Shown one piece after another: positions 1-8,474 of a stretch of 64,000 bases of DNA; position 1 is the first letter of the stretch; every line of letters starts with the position of its first letter. Origin of the DNA: Streptomyces aquilus (lineage in GTDB: Bacteria; Actinomycetota; Actinomycetes; Streptomycetales; Streptomycetaceae); contig NZ_CP034463.1 in the NCBI RefSeq assembly GCF_003955715.1, positions 8,866,001 to 8,930,000 on the forward strand, written 5' to 3'. Both the position numbers and the translations under genes were made by a program. The notes under the pieces are model-generated. The model saw only the letters and a program-made list of their open reading frames with translations, did not search any database and was not told where the DNA came from.

Positions 1-2
1 CG

Positions 3-1262
3 ATCGGCGCGATGGGCCTGCTCTACAGCGACCGGGGCGGCTTCTCGCCCGAGGACCGCAACGTCCTGGTCGCCCTCGTCAGCAGCATCGCGCAGAGCCT
101 GCAACGCGCCATGTTCTACGAGCAGGAGAAGGACCTCGCCACCGGACTCCAGCAGGCCATGCTGCCGCGCACCATCCCCAGCGTGCGCGGCGCCGACGTC
201 GCCGTCCGCTACCGCGCCGGCTCCGCCGCGGGCTCCCTCGGCCGGGACATCGGGGGCGACTGGTACGACCTCATCCCGCTGCCCGGCGGCCGGGTCGGCG
301 CGGTCATCGGCGACGTCCAGGGCCATGACACCCACGCCGCCGCCGTCATGGGCCAGCTGCGGATCGTGCTGCGCGCCTACGCCGCCGAGGGCCACACGCC
401 CGCCACCGTCATGGCCCGCGCCTCCGTCTTCCTCCACGAACTGGACACCGACCGCTTCGCGACCTGCCTCTACGCCGAGGCCGACCTCGCCACCGGGGTC
501 GTCCAGGTCGTCCGGGCCGGCCACATCGACCCGCTGGTGCGCCAGGCCGACGGCAGCTGCCGCCGGGTCCCCGTCGAGGGCGGGCTGCCGCTGGGCCTGT
601 CCGCCGAGTTCGGCAGCCTCGAATACCCCGTCGCCACCATCGAACTCGACCCCGGCAACACCCTGCTGCTCTGCACCGACGGCCTGGTCGAACAGCCCGG
701 CGCCGACCTCGACGACGGCATGCAGACCCTCACCGCGCTCATCGGCTCCGGCCCCGCCGACGTGCGCGACCTCGCCGACAAGCTCATCGACGTGGCCGAG
801 GAGCGCGGCGGCGACGACGACGTCGCCCTGCTCCTGCTGCGCCGCCGGGGCCTGGACGCCCCCCAGTCCGGCGGACGGCTCCAGCAGCACGTCGCCCCCG
901 GCGACCCGGAGGCGCTGGCCGAGGCCCGGCACATGATCCGCGCCGCCGTCCGGGCCTGGGGCTCGGGCGACCGGGCCGACGAGATCGAGCTGGTCGCCGA
1001 CGAGATGATCACCAACGCCCTCATGCACACCGAGGGCTCCGCCATCGTCACCTTGCGGGTTCTGGCCGGTTCCGAACGCCGGCTGCGGGTCGAGGTCGAG
1101 GACTCCTCCAGCGCCCTGCCGCGCCGCCGGGAGGCGGGCGAGTCGGGGGTGTCCGGACGCGGTCTGCTCCTGGTCGACCTGCTCACGGACGTGTGGGGTG
1201 TGGAGGCGCGGGGCGGCGGCAAGTGCGTGTGGTGCGAGTTCGTCGTCCCGGGACGCGCGTGA
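3..1262 (+). CDS. GAF-SpoIIE phosphatase-HATPase regulator (5' partial)
   Basis: The 5' end lies outside the window; the reading frame is already open at base 3 and 419 residues are visible. The first 35 or so visible residues look like the end of a GAF sensor domain. A PP2C/SpoIIE phosphatase domain follows, with GGDWYD at about residue 81 and GDVQGHD at about 100 (counted from the Met at base 12), and GDDDVALLLL near its end. The last 110 residues are a GHKL/RsbW-type ATPase domain (DEMITNALMH, GRGLLLV). Streptomyces have many such proteins, which control anti-sigma-factor partner switching by dephosphorylating anti-anti-sigma factors. The specific sigma target cannot be told here. The stop is 22 bases before the glycosylase start, so the two may be co-transcribed. 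Confidence 0.9.
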   Translation: MGAMGLLYSDRGGFSPEDRNVLVALVSSIAQSLQRAMFYEQEKDLATGLQQAMLPRTIPSVRGADVAVRYRAGSAAGSLGRDIGGDWYDLIPLPGGRVGAVIGDVQGHDTHAAAVMGQLRIVLRAYAAEGHTPATVMARASVFLHELDTDRFATCLYAEADLATGVVQVVRAGHIDPLVRQADGSCRRVPVEGGLPLGLSAEFGSLEYPVATIELDPGNTLLLCTDGLVEQPGADLDDGMQTLTALIGSGPADVRDLADKLIDVAEERGGDDDVALLLLRRRGLDAPQSGGRLQQHVAPGDPEALAEARHMIRAAVRAWGSGDRADEIELVADEMITNALMHTEGSAIVTLRVLAGSERRLRVEVEDSSSALPRRREAGESGVSGRGLLLVDLLTDVWGVEARGGGKCVWCEFVVPGRA

Positions 1263-1284
1263 CGGGGGATGGCACCCTGGACGT

Positions 1285-2148
1285 ATGCCGGAACTCCCCG
1301 AGGTGGAAGCGCTCAAGGACTTCCTCACCGAGCACCTGGTCGGCCACGAGATCGTCCGGGTGCTGCCCGTCGCGATCAGTGTCCTGAAGACGTACGATCC
1401 ACCGCTCGCCGCCCTGGAAGGCCGCGAGGTCACCGCGGTGCGCCGGCACGGCAAGTTCCTCGACCTGGTCACGGACGGCGGCCCGCACTTCGTCACCCAC
1501 CTGGCCCGCGCGGGCTGGCTGCACTGGAAGGACGAGCTGCCCAGCGGCATGCCCCGCCCCGGCAAGGGCCCCCTCGCCCTGCGGGTGGCCCTGGAGACCG
1601 GCGCCGGGTTCGACCTGACGGAGGCCGGGACGCAGAAGCGCCTCGCCGTGTACGTCGTCCACGACCCCCAGGAGGTCCCGGGCGTGGCCCGGCTCGGCCC
1701 CGACCCGCTCGCCGACGACTTCGACGAGGCGCGCCTCGCGGGACTCCTGGCGACCGAACGGCGCCGGCTCAAGGGCGCCCTGCGCGACCAGAGCCTCATC
1801 GCGGGGGTCGGCAACGCCTACAGCGACGAGATCCTGCACGCGGCGAAGATGTCCCCGTTCAAACTCGCCGCGTCCCTCACCCCCGAGGAGACGGCCCGCC
1901 TCTACGCGGCCCTGCGCGACACGCTCACCGAGGCCGTCGCACGCTCGCACGGTGTGGCCGCCGGGCGCCTGAAGGCGGAGAAGAAGAGCGGCCTGCGCGT
2001 CCACGGCCGCACCGGCGAGCCGTGCCCGGTGTGCGGCGACACCATCCGCGAGGTCTCCTTCAGCGACTCCTCGCTCCAGTACTGCCCCACCTGCCAGACC
2101 GGCGGCAAGCCGCTCGCGGACCGCAGGATGTCGCGGCTGCTCAAGTAG
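1285..2148 (+). CDS. Fpg/Nei family DNA glycosylase/AP lyase
   Basis: A base-excision repair enzyme that removes oxidised bases and cleaves the abasic site. It is 287 residues, usual for the family. The start is fixed by the conserved N-terminus MPELPEVE, where Pro2 is the Schiff-base nucleophile and Glu3 is catalytic. The GVGNAYSDEIL segment corresponds to the helix-two-turn-helix, and a C-terminal zinc finger has two CxxC pairs (CPVC and CPTC). Whether it is MutM-like (8-oxoguanine) or Nei-like cannot be settled from motifs alone; several Streptomyces have this extra paralogue beside the true mutM. It overlaps the convergent lipoprotein gene by eight bases at the 3' end. Confidence 0.92.
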   Translation: MPELPEVEALKDFLTEHLVGHEIVRVLPVAISVLKTYDPPLAALEGREVTAVRRHGKFLDLVTDGGPHFVTHLARAGWLHWKDELPSGMPRPGKGPLALRVALETGAGFDLTEAGTQKRLAVYVVHDPQEVPGVARLGPDPLADDFDEARLAGLLATERRRLKGALRDQSLIAGVGNAYSDEILHAAKMSPFKLAASLTPEETARLYAALRDTLTEAVARSHGVAAGRLKAEKKSGLRVHGRTGEPCPVCGDTIREVSFSDSSLQYCPTCQTGGKPLADRRMSRLLK

Positions 2149-3010
2149 TGGGGACGCGGCGCTGGGCGACCGGCGCGCCCGTGAAGGCGTCCAGCAGGAC
2201 CCGGTCGCCGAGCTTCCGCTTCAGCTTCACCGTGACCTTCTGGAACAGCAACTGGGCGGTGCAGTCACCGTCGCTCGCCCCGACGATCGACCCCGACAGC
2301 ACCACGCTGCCGGCCGTCTCCCGTACCGCCACGGCGGCCCCGTCGTCGCAGGCGCCGTGCCCCGCGAGGACCGTGACGGACCGGCCGTCCCGGCCGACCT
2401 CGACCAGCTGCTGGAGTTCCATCAGATCGTCCGTGGCGTTCCCGAGCGGCTCGATGGGTGACTCCGGCAGGACCGAGGGCTCCAACGCGACGCGTTTGAG
2501 CGGGGTGTCGTAACCGTCCAGGGTGAACAGCCAGGCCGGTACGGTGGCCGGTCCCCGGCTGGTGACGAGGGTCGCCTTGCCGAGCTTCACCGCCGTCACG
2601 GTCAGATGCGGTCCGTCGTCGCCACCGCGGGCGACACTGTCGTACGCCTTCCGCGCGTCCACCAGCGGCAGGCTGAGCGAACTCCCGCTCTCCCACTCGA
2701 CCTTGCCCTTCTCCGGTGAGCCGGTGGGCAGTTCGGCGTCCAGGACGTAGTTCCCGGCGGCGTACGCCATCTTGTCGTCCTCGTTGCGGAAGGCGTGCTC
2801 GGGGAGTTGGACGACGTCCGACAGCGGGTAGTACCCCGCGCGCCACACCTCGGCGGCCTTCGAACCGTCCCACGCGGCGGCCACCTCACGTGCGCGGTCC
2901 CCGGGCTCGGCGGACCGGGCGCCGGTGTCGGCCCGCTCGCTGCCGCACCCGGCCGCGAACAGGGCGAGTGGTACGAGGACGGCGGCGGTTCGCGCGAAGT
3001 GTGCACGCAT
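2141..3010 (-). CDS. predicted lipoprotein, unknown function
   Basis: A 289-residue exported protein. The N-terminus is a lipoprotein signal: RTAAVLVPLALFAAGC, with the lipidated Cys at 22, then a disordered stretch. The mature part shows no domain I recognise. It contains a small cluster that could form a disulphide around GHGACDDG. It lies 75 bases downstream of the anti-sigma factor gene on the same strand and may be the last gene of the sigma/anti-sigma transcript, which would make it a candidate envelope target or sensor of that system; this is inference from position. Its 3' end overlaps the glycosylase gene by eight bases. Confidence 0.75.
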   Translation of the reverse strand: MRAHFARTAAVLVPLALFAAGCGSERADTGARSAEPGDRAREVAAAWDGSKAAEVWRAGYYPLSDVVQLPEHAFRNEDDKMAYAAGNYVLDAELPTGSPEKGKVEWESGSSLSLPLVDARKAYDSVARGGDDGPHLTVTAVKLGKATLVTSRGPATVPAWLFTLDGYDTPLKRVALEPSVLPESPIEPLGNATDDLMELQQLVEVGRDGRSVTVLAGHGACDDGAAVAVRETAGSVVLSGSIVGASDGDCTAQLLFQKVTVKLKRKLGDRVLLDAFTGAPVAQRRVPTT

Positions 3011-3085
3011 GTGTTCCCCCAGGAGCCGACGGACGGACCGTGTCGCTCCTGAGACGCGGGAAGCGGGCCCCGCGTTCGCGCGGGC

Positions 3086-3736
3086 TCAGCGGGACTTCAG
3101 CGTCACCAGATGCTCGCCGTCCGAGGAGCGCACCTCGTAGCGGGCGATCTGGTCGGGGTGCAGTGACGACGAGCCCTGCATGGTGAGTTCGCGGGCGTCG
3201 TGGCGGGGGACGCTCCAGGTGGTGACGGTCTCCTCGGAGCCGTTCGTGCCGACGATGACCAGACGACAGGTGCGGGGGCCCGCCCCGTCCTTCACCTTCA
3301 GCTCCAGCTGGCTGCCCGAGGTGTAGTCCTCGGCGGTCACCTGTGCCCAGACGCCGGACCGCGCGTCGGTCGCGTCGATCCGCACGGCGCTCTCGCCGCC
3401 GCCCGCGAGGACCACGAGCCCCGGTCCGGCCACCGCGAAGGCGACGGTGGCCGCGACCGCGCAGAGAAAGCGCCGGCGTCCGGCCCGGTGCCGTGCCCCG
3501 ACCTCCGAGAGCAGCCGGTCCAGCAGCCGCGGGCCCGGCTGGGTCATCGGGTGCACGAACTGCGGCGTGGAACGCCGGTACAGCAGCAACTGCCGGGTGA
3601 TCGGGCCGAACTCGGTGACGTCCGCGGCGCACCTCGGGCATTCCATGAGGTGGTCCTCGAAACGGAACGCGTCCGCCTCGTCCAGCACGCCGAGCGCGTA
3701 CGCGGCGACGTCGCGATGCCTCTCCTGGGACCTCAT
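3086..3736 (-). CDS. zinc-finger anti-sigma factor, membrane-anchored
   Basis: A 216-residue single-pass membrane protein with the classic zinc anti-sigma domain at the N-terminus: His29-x3-Cys33-x2-Cys36 (HLMECPRC). A transmembrane segment follows at about residues 90-112. The remaining 100 residues would be extracytoplasmic, with an RskA/RslA-like beta-rich look. It should hold an ECF sigma factor inactive at the membrane until an envelope signal arrives. The obvious partner is the sigma factor encoded at 4634-5179, but the two genes are separated by an uncharacterised gene and a large hairpin, so separate expression is possible. The ATG start has only weak ribosome-binding complementarity. 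Confidence 0.88.
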   Translation of the reverse strand: MRSQERHRDVAAYALGVLDEADAFRFEDHLMECPRCAADVTEFGPITRQLLLYRRSTPQFVHPMTQPGPRLLDRLLSEVGARHRAGRRRFLCAVAATVAFAVAGPGLVVLAGGGESAVRIDATDARSGVWAQVTAEDYTSGSQLELKVKDGAGPRTCRLVIVGTNGSEETVTTWSVPRHDARELTMQGSSSLHPDQIARYEVRSSDGEHLVTLKSR

Positions 3737-3918
3737 GCGGAATCCTCGTGCCGTTGGGTGCGGGTGGGGTTACTCCTTGCTCCCACCGGTACGCACCGGA
3801 CCGCCGAATCACTCAAGCCCCAGACAGAATCGCAACCAAGGGATTCGGAGCGGCCGGGTACGAGGATTGGTCCCGTTCGAAAAAAGTCCGGGACGGATTG
3901 AACGCGGGCAGGGTGTGG

Positions 3919-4434
3919 CTAGAAAAGGTGGATGGCCAGATGCCCCAGCGGCAGTCCCAGCTGCCAGGCCGGCGTCCACACCTTCGGGCCCTCGTCCTCG
4001 CCGATCACCGGGCCGCCGCCCGGTACCGCGTTGAGATCGGGGGCGAGCAGCTCGGTCTCCTGGAGCCAGCGCCAGGCCGCCTCCGCGAGGTCCAGATCAG
4101 GCGCGGGCCCGCCGCGGTCGTGGGCCTCGGCCGTGAGCCGCGCCATGCGGTCACGGACCCAGTCCTGCCAGGGCTGGTCGTACGCCGTCAGCGACAGCCA
4201 CGTCTCCAGCTGGGAGACGACCCGGATGCCGGACAGCTCGCCGTCGGTGTCGGACAGGAAAATGGTCAGCGCGAGGGCGTCCCGGCCCGCGCGGAACTCG
4301 AAGGACGTCGGCGGCATGAGATCGCCGGTCCGCAGCAGCTCGTCGGCGATGTACTCGGCGTACAACCAGGCCATGGGGACGGTGAGTTCACCGCCGCCGG
4401 CGCCGTCCGTGCTCTCTTGACCTCTGTGCAGCAT
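3919..4434 (-). CDS. conserved uncharacterised protein, 171 aa
   Basis: I do not recognise a named domain. The protein is acidic and tryptophan-rich (DQPWQDWVRD, EAAWRWLQETELL). It has a region about 60 residues in that reads like alternating strands, and no signal peptide or membrane segment. The open frame extends upstream to 4506, but that start would lie inside the 4483-4547 hairpin. The ATG at 4434 is preceded by a purine-rich GGAGGAAGG ribosome-binding site and is preferred. It sits between an ECF sigma factor gene and the anti-sigma factor gene, all on the minus strand, so it may be a third component of that regulatory unit or simply interposed. Confidence 0.65.
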   Translation of the reverse strand: MLHRGQESTDGAGGGELTVPMAWLYAEYIADELLRTGDLMPPTSFEFRAGRDALALTIFLSDTDGELSGIRVVSQLETWLSLTAYDQPWQDWVRDRMARLTAEAHDRGGPAPDLDLAEAAWRWLQETELLAPDLNAVPGGGPVIGEDEGPKVWTPAWQLGLPLGHLAIHLF

Positions 4435-4482
4435 CCCTTCCTGCCTTCCTCCGGTGCGTGCGCGTCGCCCGTCGCCGGGCCT

Positions 4483-4547
4483 GGGGGCCTGGCGCAGGAT
4501 TCCCACCTGCAGCGCGGCGGCTGGTGCGAATCCTGCGCCAGGCCCCC
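4483..4547 (-). terminator. long perfect-arm hairpin downstream of ECF sigma gene
   Basis: The 20-base arms at 4483-4502 and 4528-4547 are exact reverse complements (GGGGGCCTGGCGCAGGATTC on one side), and partial pairing continues into the 25-base centre. It lies 86 bases beyond the sigma factor stop and upstream of the next minus-strand gene. The likeliest role is a terminator or processing barrier separating the two transcripts. There is no long U tract. Confidence 0.7.
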
Positions 4548-4633
4548 ATCCGGGAACACGGATGAAGACAGCCGATTACTCAACCATGGTCCTCAGCAAG
4601 GCGCTTTGCGAAGGCTTTGCTTCACCATGAGTT

Positions 4634-5179
4634 TCATCGCAGGTCGGCCGCGTAGCCCGGAAGGACTCGGCGCAGGGCGCGCAGCGCGTAGTACGCGCGG
4701 GACTTCACGGTACCGGGAGGAATTCCGAGGGTTTCCGCGGCTTCCGCCACACTCGCCCCCTGGAAGTACACGAGCACCAGGACTTCACGGTGCTCCGGAG
4801 TGAGTGTCTTCACAGCCTCGCGCACATCGAGGGCCGCGGCGGCCCGCTCGGCGTGATCGGCGCACACCCGCGCGTTCTCCAGGACCGCGTCCCCGACCTC
4901 CGCCGGGCGTGCCTGCCGGGCCCGCCGCGCGTCGATCGCGAGCCGCCGTCCCACGGTCAGCAGCCAGGGCCGTACGGAGTCGAAGTCGTCGGCGCGCAGC
5001 GCCTCGGGGTGCTGCCAGGCGCGGACGAGGGTCTCCTGGACCAGGTCCTCGGCGCGCTGCCGGTCTCCGTCGCACAGCCGGAGGAGCAGCGCGAAGAGAG
5101 GCCGGCCGTGCTCCCGCTGAAGTGCGGCGAGCTCGTGCTCGGCGGTCGTCCCGTTCGTGAGCGTGGTTCCGGCCGTCAT
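4634..5179 (-). CDS. ECF RNA polymerase sigma factor
   Basis: A 181-residue sigma-70 family protein of the extracytoplasmic-function class. Region 2 spans about residues 22-95, with the hallmark DLVQETLVRAWQHP and RPWLLTVGRRLAID. Region 4 spans about 125-175, with a helix-turn-helix reading SVAEAAETLGIPPGTVKSRAYYALRALR. The pattern resembles the SigL/SigK groups that pair with zinc anti-sigma factors carrying a C-terminal sensor, which fits the anti-sigma gene at 3086-3736. Upstream, at 5254-5277, are two near-identical 12-base direct repeats that might be part of its own promoter control. The ATG start has no strong ribosome-binding site. Confidence 0.9.
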   Translation of the reverse strand: MTAGTTLTNGTTAEHELAALQREHGRPLFALLLRLCDGDRQRAEDLVQETLVRAWQHPEALRADDFDSVRPWLLTVGRRLAIDARRARQARPAEVGDAVLENARVCADHAERAAAALDVREAVKTLTPEHREVLVLVYFQGASVAEAAETLGIPPGTVKSRAYYALRALRRVLPGYAADLR

Positions 5180-5253
5180 GGCCGTATGGCATCGCAGGGT
5201 GACGGTGAGGGACAGGGCGTGCGCGCGGATCTGCGGCGGGCGGTCGATCGCGT

Positions 5254-5277
5254 CGACGAACGGTACGACGAACGGTC
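5254..5277. repeat. two 12-base direct repeats upstream of ECF sigma gene
   Basis: The element CGACGAACGGTA occurs twice head to tail with one mismatch (last base). It is 75 bases upstream of the sigma factor start, in the 201-base divergent region shared with the CapA-like gene. A regulatory role is possible but unproven. Confidence 0.35.
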
Positions 5278-5380
5278 CCCTCCGCCTCGCCCAACGGTTG
5301 AAATGACCGCCGGTCAGTTTGCGGCTGTGCTCAGCTCCGTACCTATTTGTGGGTAAATATGATCACAGTGGGGTGAGCTG

Positions 5381-6547
5381 ATGATTGCACGCAGTCGACA
5401 AGTGGCGCTGGCCCTGACCGCGCTCCTCGCCGCGGGCGCCGCCTGCCAGGCCCAAGGCCACGAGAAACCCGGTCCGCCCGCCCGCAGCGGCCACCCGGCC
5501 CCGGCCGCCGGCGCCGCCCGCGGCTTCACGCTCGTCGCCTCCGGCGACGTCCTCCCGCACTCCTCCATCATCGACCGCGCCCGCTTCGACGCGGGCGGCA
5601 CCGGCTACGACTTCCGCCCGATGCTCTCCGGCGTCGAACCGCTCGTCTCCCGCGCCGATCTGGCGCTGTGTCACATGGAGACCGTCTACGGCGCGAACGG
5701 CGACTACACCGGCTATCCCGCCTTCAAGTCCCCGCCCGAGGTCGCGAAGGGTCTCGCCGCCACCGGCTACGACGGCTGCTCCACCGCCTCCAACCACAGC
5801 CTCGACGACGGCGCCGACGGCATCCGCCGCACCCTCGACGCCCTCGACCGCGAGGGCGTACGGCACGCCGGGACCGCCCGCACCGAGGACGAGGCGCGCA
5901 CGGTCACGATCCTGCGCGCGGGCGCCGCGAAGGTCGCCCACCTCTCCTACACCTACGACACCAACGGCTATCCGCTGCCCGCCGGTCAGCCCTGGGCCGT
6001 CAACCTCATCGACGAGAACAAGATCGTGAACGACGCGCGGGCCGCCCGGGCGGCCGGTGCCGACGTGGTCGTGGTCTCGGTGCACTGGGGCACGGAGTGG
6101 CAGGACGCCCCCGACGACCGCCAGCTCACGCTGGCCCGCTCGCTCACCGCCGCCCGCACCGGCGACCGCCCCGACATCGACCTGATCCTCGGCACCCACG
6201 CCCACATCCCGCAGGCCTACGAGAAGGTCAACGGCACCTGGGTGATCTACGGCATGGGCGACCAGATCGCCGGCGAGATGTTCAACTACGAGGGCGCCCA
6301 GGACCCGCGCGGCAACCAGTCCACGATCGGCCGCTTCACCTTCGCCCCGCCGACGCGGCCGGGTGGCCGCTGGGAGGTGCGGAAGGCGGAGTTCGTTCCG
6401 CAGCTGTTCGACATCGACGCCGGCCGGGTGGTCAACCTCAACAAGGCGATCGAGGGGGGTGCCGAACTGAGCGGCGTGCGCGACCGCATCCGGGAGGTGG
6501 TGCTGAGCCGGGGGGCGGCGAAGGACGGGCTGACGATGGGGGAGTAG
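5381..6547 (+). CDS. CapA-family lipoprotein (metallophosphatase fold)
   Basis: A 388-residue exported protein of the CapA/PgsA family, named for poly-gamma-glutamate capsule synthesis but mostly uncharacterised in actinobacteria. A signal segment ends at Cys22 (LLAAGAAC), suggesting a lipoprotein. The CapA domain fills the rest: SGDVLPHSS near residue 60, TASNHSLDDG in the middle, VSVHWGTEWQ and LGTHAHIPQ as the metal-binding histidine motifs, and a final YGMGDQ. The family is a calcineurin-like phosphoesterase fold. No capB or capC genes are nearby, so a capsule role is not supported by context. It is divergent from the ECF sigma gene. Confidence 0.88.
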   Translation: MIARSRQVALALTALLAAGAACQAQGHEKPGPPARSGHPAPAAGAARGFTLVASGDVLPHSSIIDRARFDAGGTGYDFRPMLSGVEPLVSRADLALCHMETVYGANGDYTGYPAFKSPPEVAKGLAATGYDGCSTASNHSLDDGADGIRRTLDALDREGVRHAGTARTEDEARTVTILRAGAAKVAHLSYTYDTNGYPLPAGQPWAVNLIDENKIVNDARAARAAGADVVVVSVHWGTEWQDAPDDRQLTLARSLTAARTGDRPDIDLILGTHAHIPQAYEKVNGTWVIYGMGDQIAGEMFNYEGAQDPRGNQSTIGRFTFAPPTRPGGRWEVRKAEFVPQLFDIDAGRVVNLNKAIEGGAELSGVRDRIREVVLSRGAAKDGLTMGE

Positions 6548-6548
6548 C

Positions 6549-7031
6549 TCAGTCCGGGTCGGTGAAGGTCCGGAGCATCTCCTTCAGTACGCGCCTGCAC
6601 GCCGTGAGCTCGGCCTCGGTCAGGTCCCCGCCGACCTGCCGGTTCAGGGCGTGCTCGCGGGCGAGGATCGCGTCGATCACCGCCTCGCCCTCGGAGGTGA
6701 TCCGGATCAGTGAGGACCGCTGGTGCGCGGGATTCGGCGTGACCTCCACCCAGGCCTCGGTCACCGCGTCGTTGACCATCCGCTGCACGAACTGCCGGGT
6801 CAGCGCCATGATCCGGGCCATCTGGGGCACCGTCATGGGCCCGTAGCGGCGCAGCAGGACGAGGACGGAGCGGACGCCGACGGAGACTCCCTCCTCCTTC
6901 TCGGCCTGTTCGAGCTTGCGCAGGCCGCGCCGGTAGAGCGCGCCGATCAGATCGAACACCTCGGAGACACGGTCGCCGAGGTCGTCGGGGGAGAGCGGGG
7001 TGTCGTCGTCGTTCACGGAGTCATCATGCAC
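6549..7031 (-). CDS. MarR-family transcriptional regulator
   Basis: A 160-residue winged-helix protein of the MarR type, dimeric and normally a repressor released by a small ligand. The DNA-binding core runs from about residue 50 to 115, with VRSVLVLLRRYGPMTVPQMA forming the helix-turn-helix and IRITSEGEAVIDAI the wing. The first codon is GTG at 7031, with a second possible GTG five codons later. The gene is divergent from the hydrolase at 7089. The short gap carries two 17-base inverted repeats that are convincing operators, so it very likely represses both itself and the hydrolase. Confidence 0.9.
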   Translation of the reverse strand: MHDDSVNDDDTPLSPDDLGDRVSEVFDLIGALYRRGLRKLEQAEKEEGVSVGVRSVLVLLRRYGPMTVPQMARIMALTRQFVQRMVNDAVTEAWVEVTPNPAHQRSSLIRITSEGEAVIDAILAREHALNRQVGGDLTEAELTACRRVLKEMLRTFTDPD

Positions 7032-7041
7032 CCGCTCATCA

Positions 7042-7058
7042 TGACAACCCGGTTGTCA
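7042..7058. promoter_or_regulatory. predicted MarR operator 1
   Basis: A perfect inverted repeat TGACAAC-CCG-GTTGTCA, 11 bases ahead of the marR-type gene. Its centre is 31 bases (about three helical turns) from that of the second copy. Confidence 0.75.
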
Positions 7059-7072
7059 AAGTCGCCGAAAGA

Positions 7073-7089
7073 TGACACCTTGGTTGTCA
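7073..7089. promoter_or_regulatory. predicted MarR operator 2, overlapping the hydrolase start
   Basis: Inverted repeat TGACACC-TTG-GTTGTCA, differing from operator 1 in one arm base and in the centre. Its last base is the A of the hydrolase ATG, so binding here would block a leaderless or very short-leader transcript. Confidence 0.75.
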
Positions 7090-7907
7090 TGACAGTTGCT
7101 TCGGAACTGAGCTTCTTCCCGTCCACCGACGGCGACCTCGCCTACCGCGACACCGGCAGCGGCGACCTCGTGGTCCTGCTGCACTCCGGCTACGTCGACC
7201 ACCGCCTCTTCGAGGCCCAGACCCCGGCCCTGGTCGAAGCCGGGTACCGGGTCGTCGCCGCGGACGTCCGCGGTCACGGCTGGTCCGCCAACGCGAGCGA
7301 GCCCTTCCGCTGGGCCGACGACCTCGCCTGCCTGCTCAAGCACCTCGACGCCGGTCCCGCGGTCCTGGTCGGTGTGTCGATGGGCGGGGCGATCGCCGGC
7401 GACACCGCGATCGAGTACCCGGAACTGGTCCGGGGGGCCGTGCTGAGCGGCGCCTCGGTCAGCGACTTCGAGTACAGCTACGACAAGACCAGGGAGATCG
7501 TCGCCGAGTCGGCCCGCACCCTGCACTCGGGCGACATCGAGGCCTGGCTGAAGGTGTTTTTGCGGGCCATGGCGGGCCCCTTCCGCGAGGCGGCGGACAC
7601 GGACCCCGCCATCCAGGACCGGCTGCGCGAGATGGCCCTGCACACCATCGCCAAGCACACCCCCGGCGAGCGCAACTGGCACGTCCCCATGACCGACACC
7701 TGGCCCCGGGTGCGCAAGCTCGACATACCGGTGCTCATGGTCAACGGCGCGCTCGACTCACCGGACCTGATCGCGGACGCGGAACTCTACGCCCACACCG
7801 CCCGGAAGGGCCGCTCGGTCATCGTCGAGGGCGCCGCGCACTTCCCGAACCTGGAGAAGCCCGAGGAGTTCAACAGCCTCCTGCTGGACTTCCTCGGCGG
7901 CCTCTGA
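7089..7907 (+). CDS. alpha/beta-fold hydrolase
   Basis: A 272-residue alpha/beta hydrolase. The nucleophile elbow is GVSMGG with Ser97. The oxyanion region is LLHSGYVDHR near residue 32, the acid is probably the Asp in VNGALDSPD (about 226), and the His is in EGAAHFPNLEKP (about 252). The substrate cannot be told from sequence. The ATG at 7089 directly follows operator 2 and has no ribosome-binding site, so the message is probably leaderless. The frame is open further upstream, but only across the operator region. Control by the divergent MarR-type repressor suggests a role in handling a toxic ester or similar ligand. Confidence 0.88.
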   Translation: MTVASELSFFPSTDGDLAYRDTGSGDLVVLLHSGYVDHRLFEAQTPALVEAGYRVVAADVRGHGWSANASEPFRWADDLACLLKHLDAGPAVLVGVSMGGAIAGDTAIEYPELVRGAVLSGASVSDFEYSYDKTREIVAESARTLHSGDIEAWLKVFLRAMAGPFREAADTDPAIQDRLREMALHTIAKHTPGERNWHVPMTDTWPRVRKLDIPVLMVNGALDSPDLIADAELYAHTARKGRSVIVEGAAHFPNLEKPEEFNSLLLDFLGGL

Positions 7908-7923
7908 GCCGGCCGGCCGCCGG

Positions 7924-8424
7924 CTACGGCACCACCGTCACCGGCCACCGCCCGGCCTTGACCAGGCGGACCGCGACCGAGCCGACGATCCGGTGTCCCG
8001 CCTGCTCCGAGGCGCCCACCACCACCGCGTCCGCCTTGAGTTCGTCCGCCGCCTTCACCAGGCCGCTGTACGGGTCGCCGCGGAAGGTGTGGAACTCCCA
8101 GCGCACGTCGAATATCCCCTTCGTGCGCTCGGTGGCCTCCCTGATCTGGGCGACCAGGTCCTCGGCGATCTCGTCGGTCGTCTCGGCGACCGGCGCGCCC
8201 ATCGCCGCACCCGCCGCCATCACCGGCCGTACGTACACGACGGCGAGGAGCGCGTGCTGGCGGCGGGCCAGGCCACCGGCATATGCCGCGGCCCGGAGGG
8301 AGGAATCGGAGCCGTCCACTCCCACGACGATGACCTTCGGCCCGTCCGTGCCCCGCTCGAACTGGGGCGAGTGCTGTTCCGTCACGGCACGGAGGCTATC
8401 GGACGGCACAGGGCCCGCCGCCAT
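7924..8424 (-). CDS. universal stress protein (UspA family)
   Basis: A single UspA domain of about 140 residues in a 166-residue protein. It opens with [20 protein letters not shown] and closes with the ATP-binding pattern [21 protein letters not shown] and WPVTVVP, so it is the nucleotide-binding subclass. The ATG at 8424 lacks a ribosome-binding site; a GTG at 8385 (giving VTEQHSPQF) is an equally good start and would remove 13 residues of low-complexity sequence. Only 50 bases separate the longer form from lysX, which is divergent. It ends 16 bases past the stop of the hydrolase gene. Confidence 0.88.
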   Translation of the reverse strand: MAAGPVPSDSLRAVTEQHSPQFERGTDGPKVIVVGVDGSDSSLRAAAYAGGLARRQHALLAVVYVRPVMAAGAAMGAPVAETTDEIAEDLVAQIREATERTKGIFDVRWEFHTFRGDPYSGLVKAADELKADAVVVGASEQAGHRIVGSVAVRLVKAGRWPVTVVP

Positions 8425-8474
8425 GCGGGACCGTCCGACGGGCGAGGTCGCCGGGCAGTTCCTACAGTCGGAAC

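Noticed and set aside
4435..4506. Upstream start extending the 171-residue protein to 195 residues
   Set aside because: It lies within the stem-loop and lacks a ribosome-binding site; ATG 4434 has a strong GGAGGAAGG site.
5381..6547. Poly-gamma-glutamate capsule cluster
   Set aside because: Only a CapA-like gene is present; capB and capC are absent, and actinobacterial CapA proteins are often solitary.
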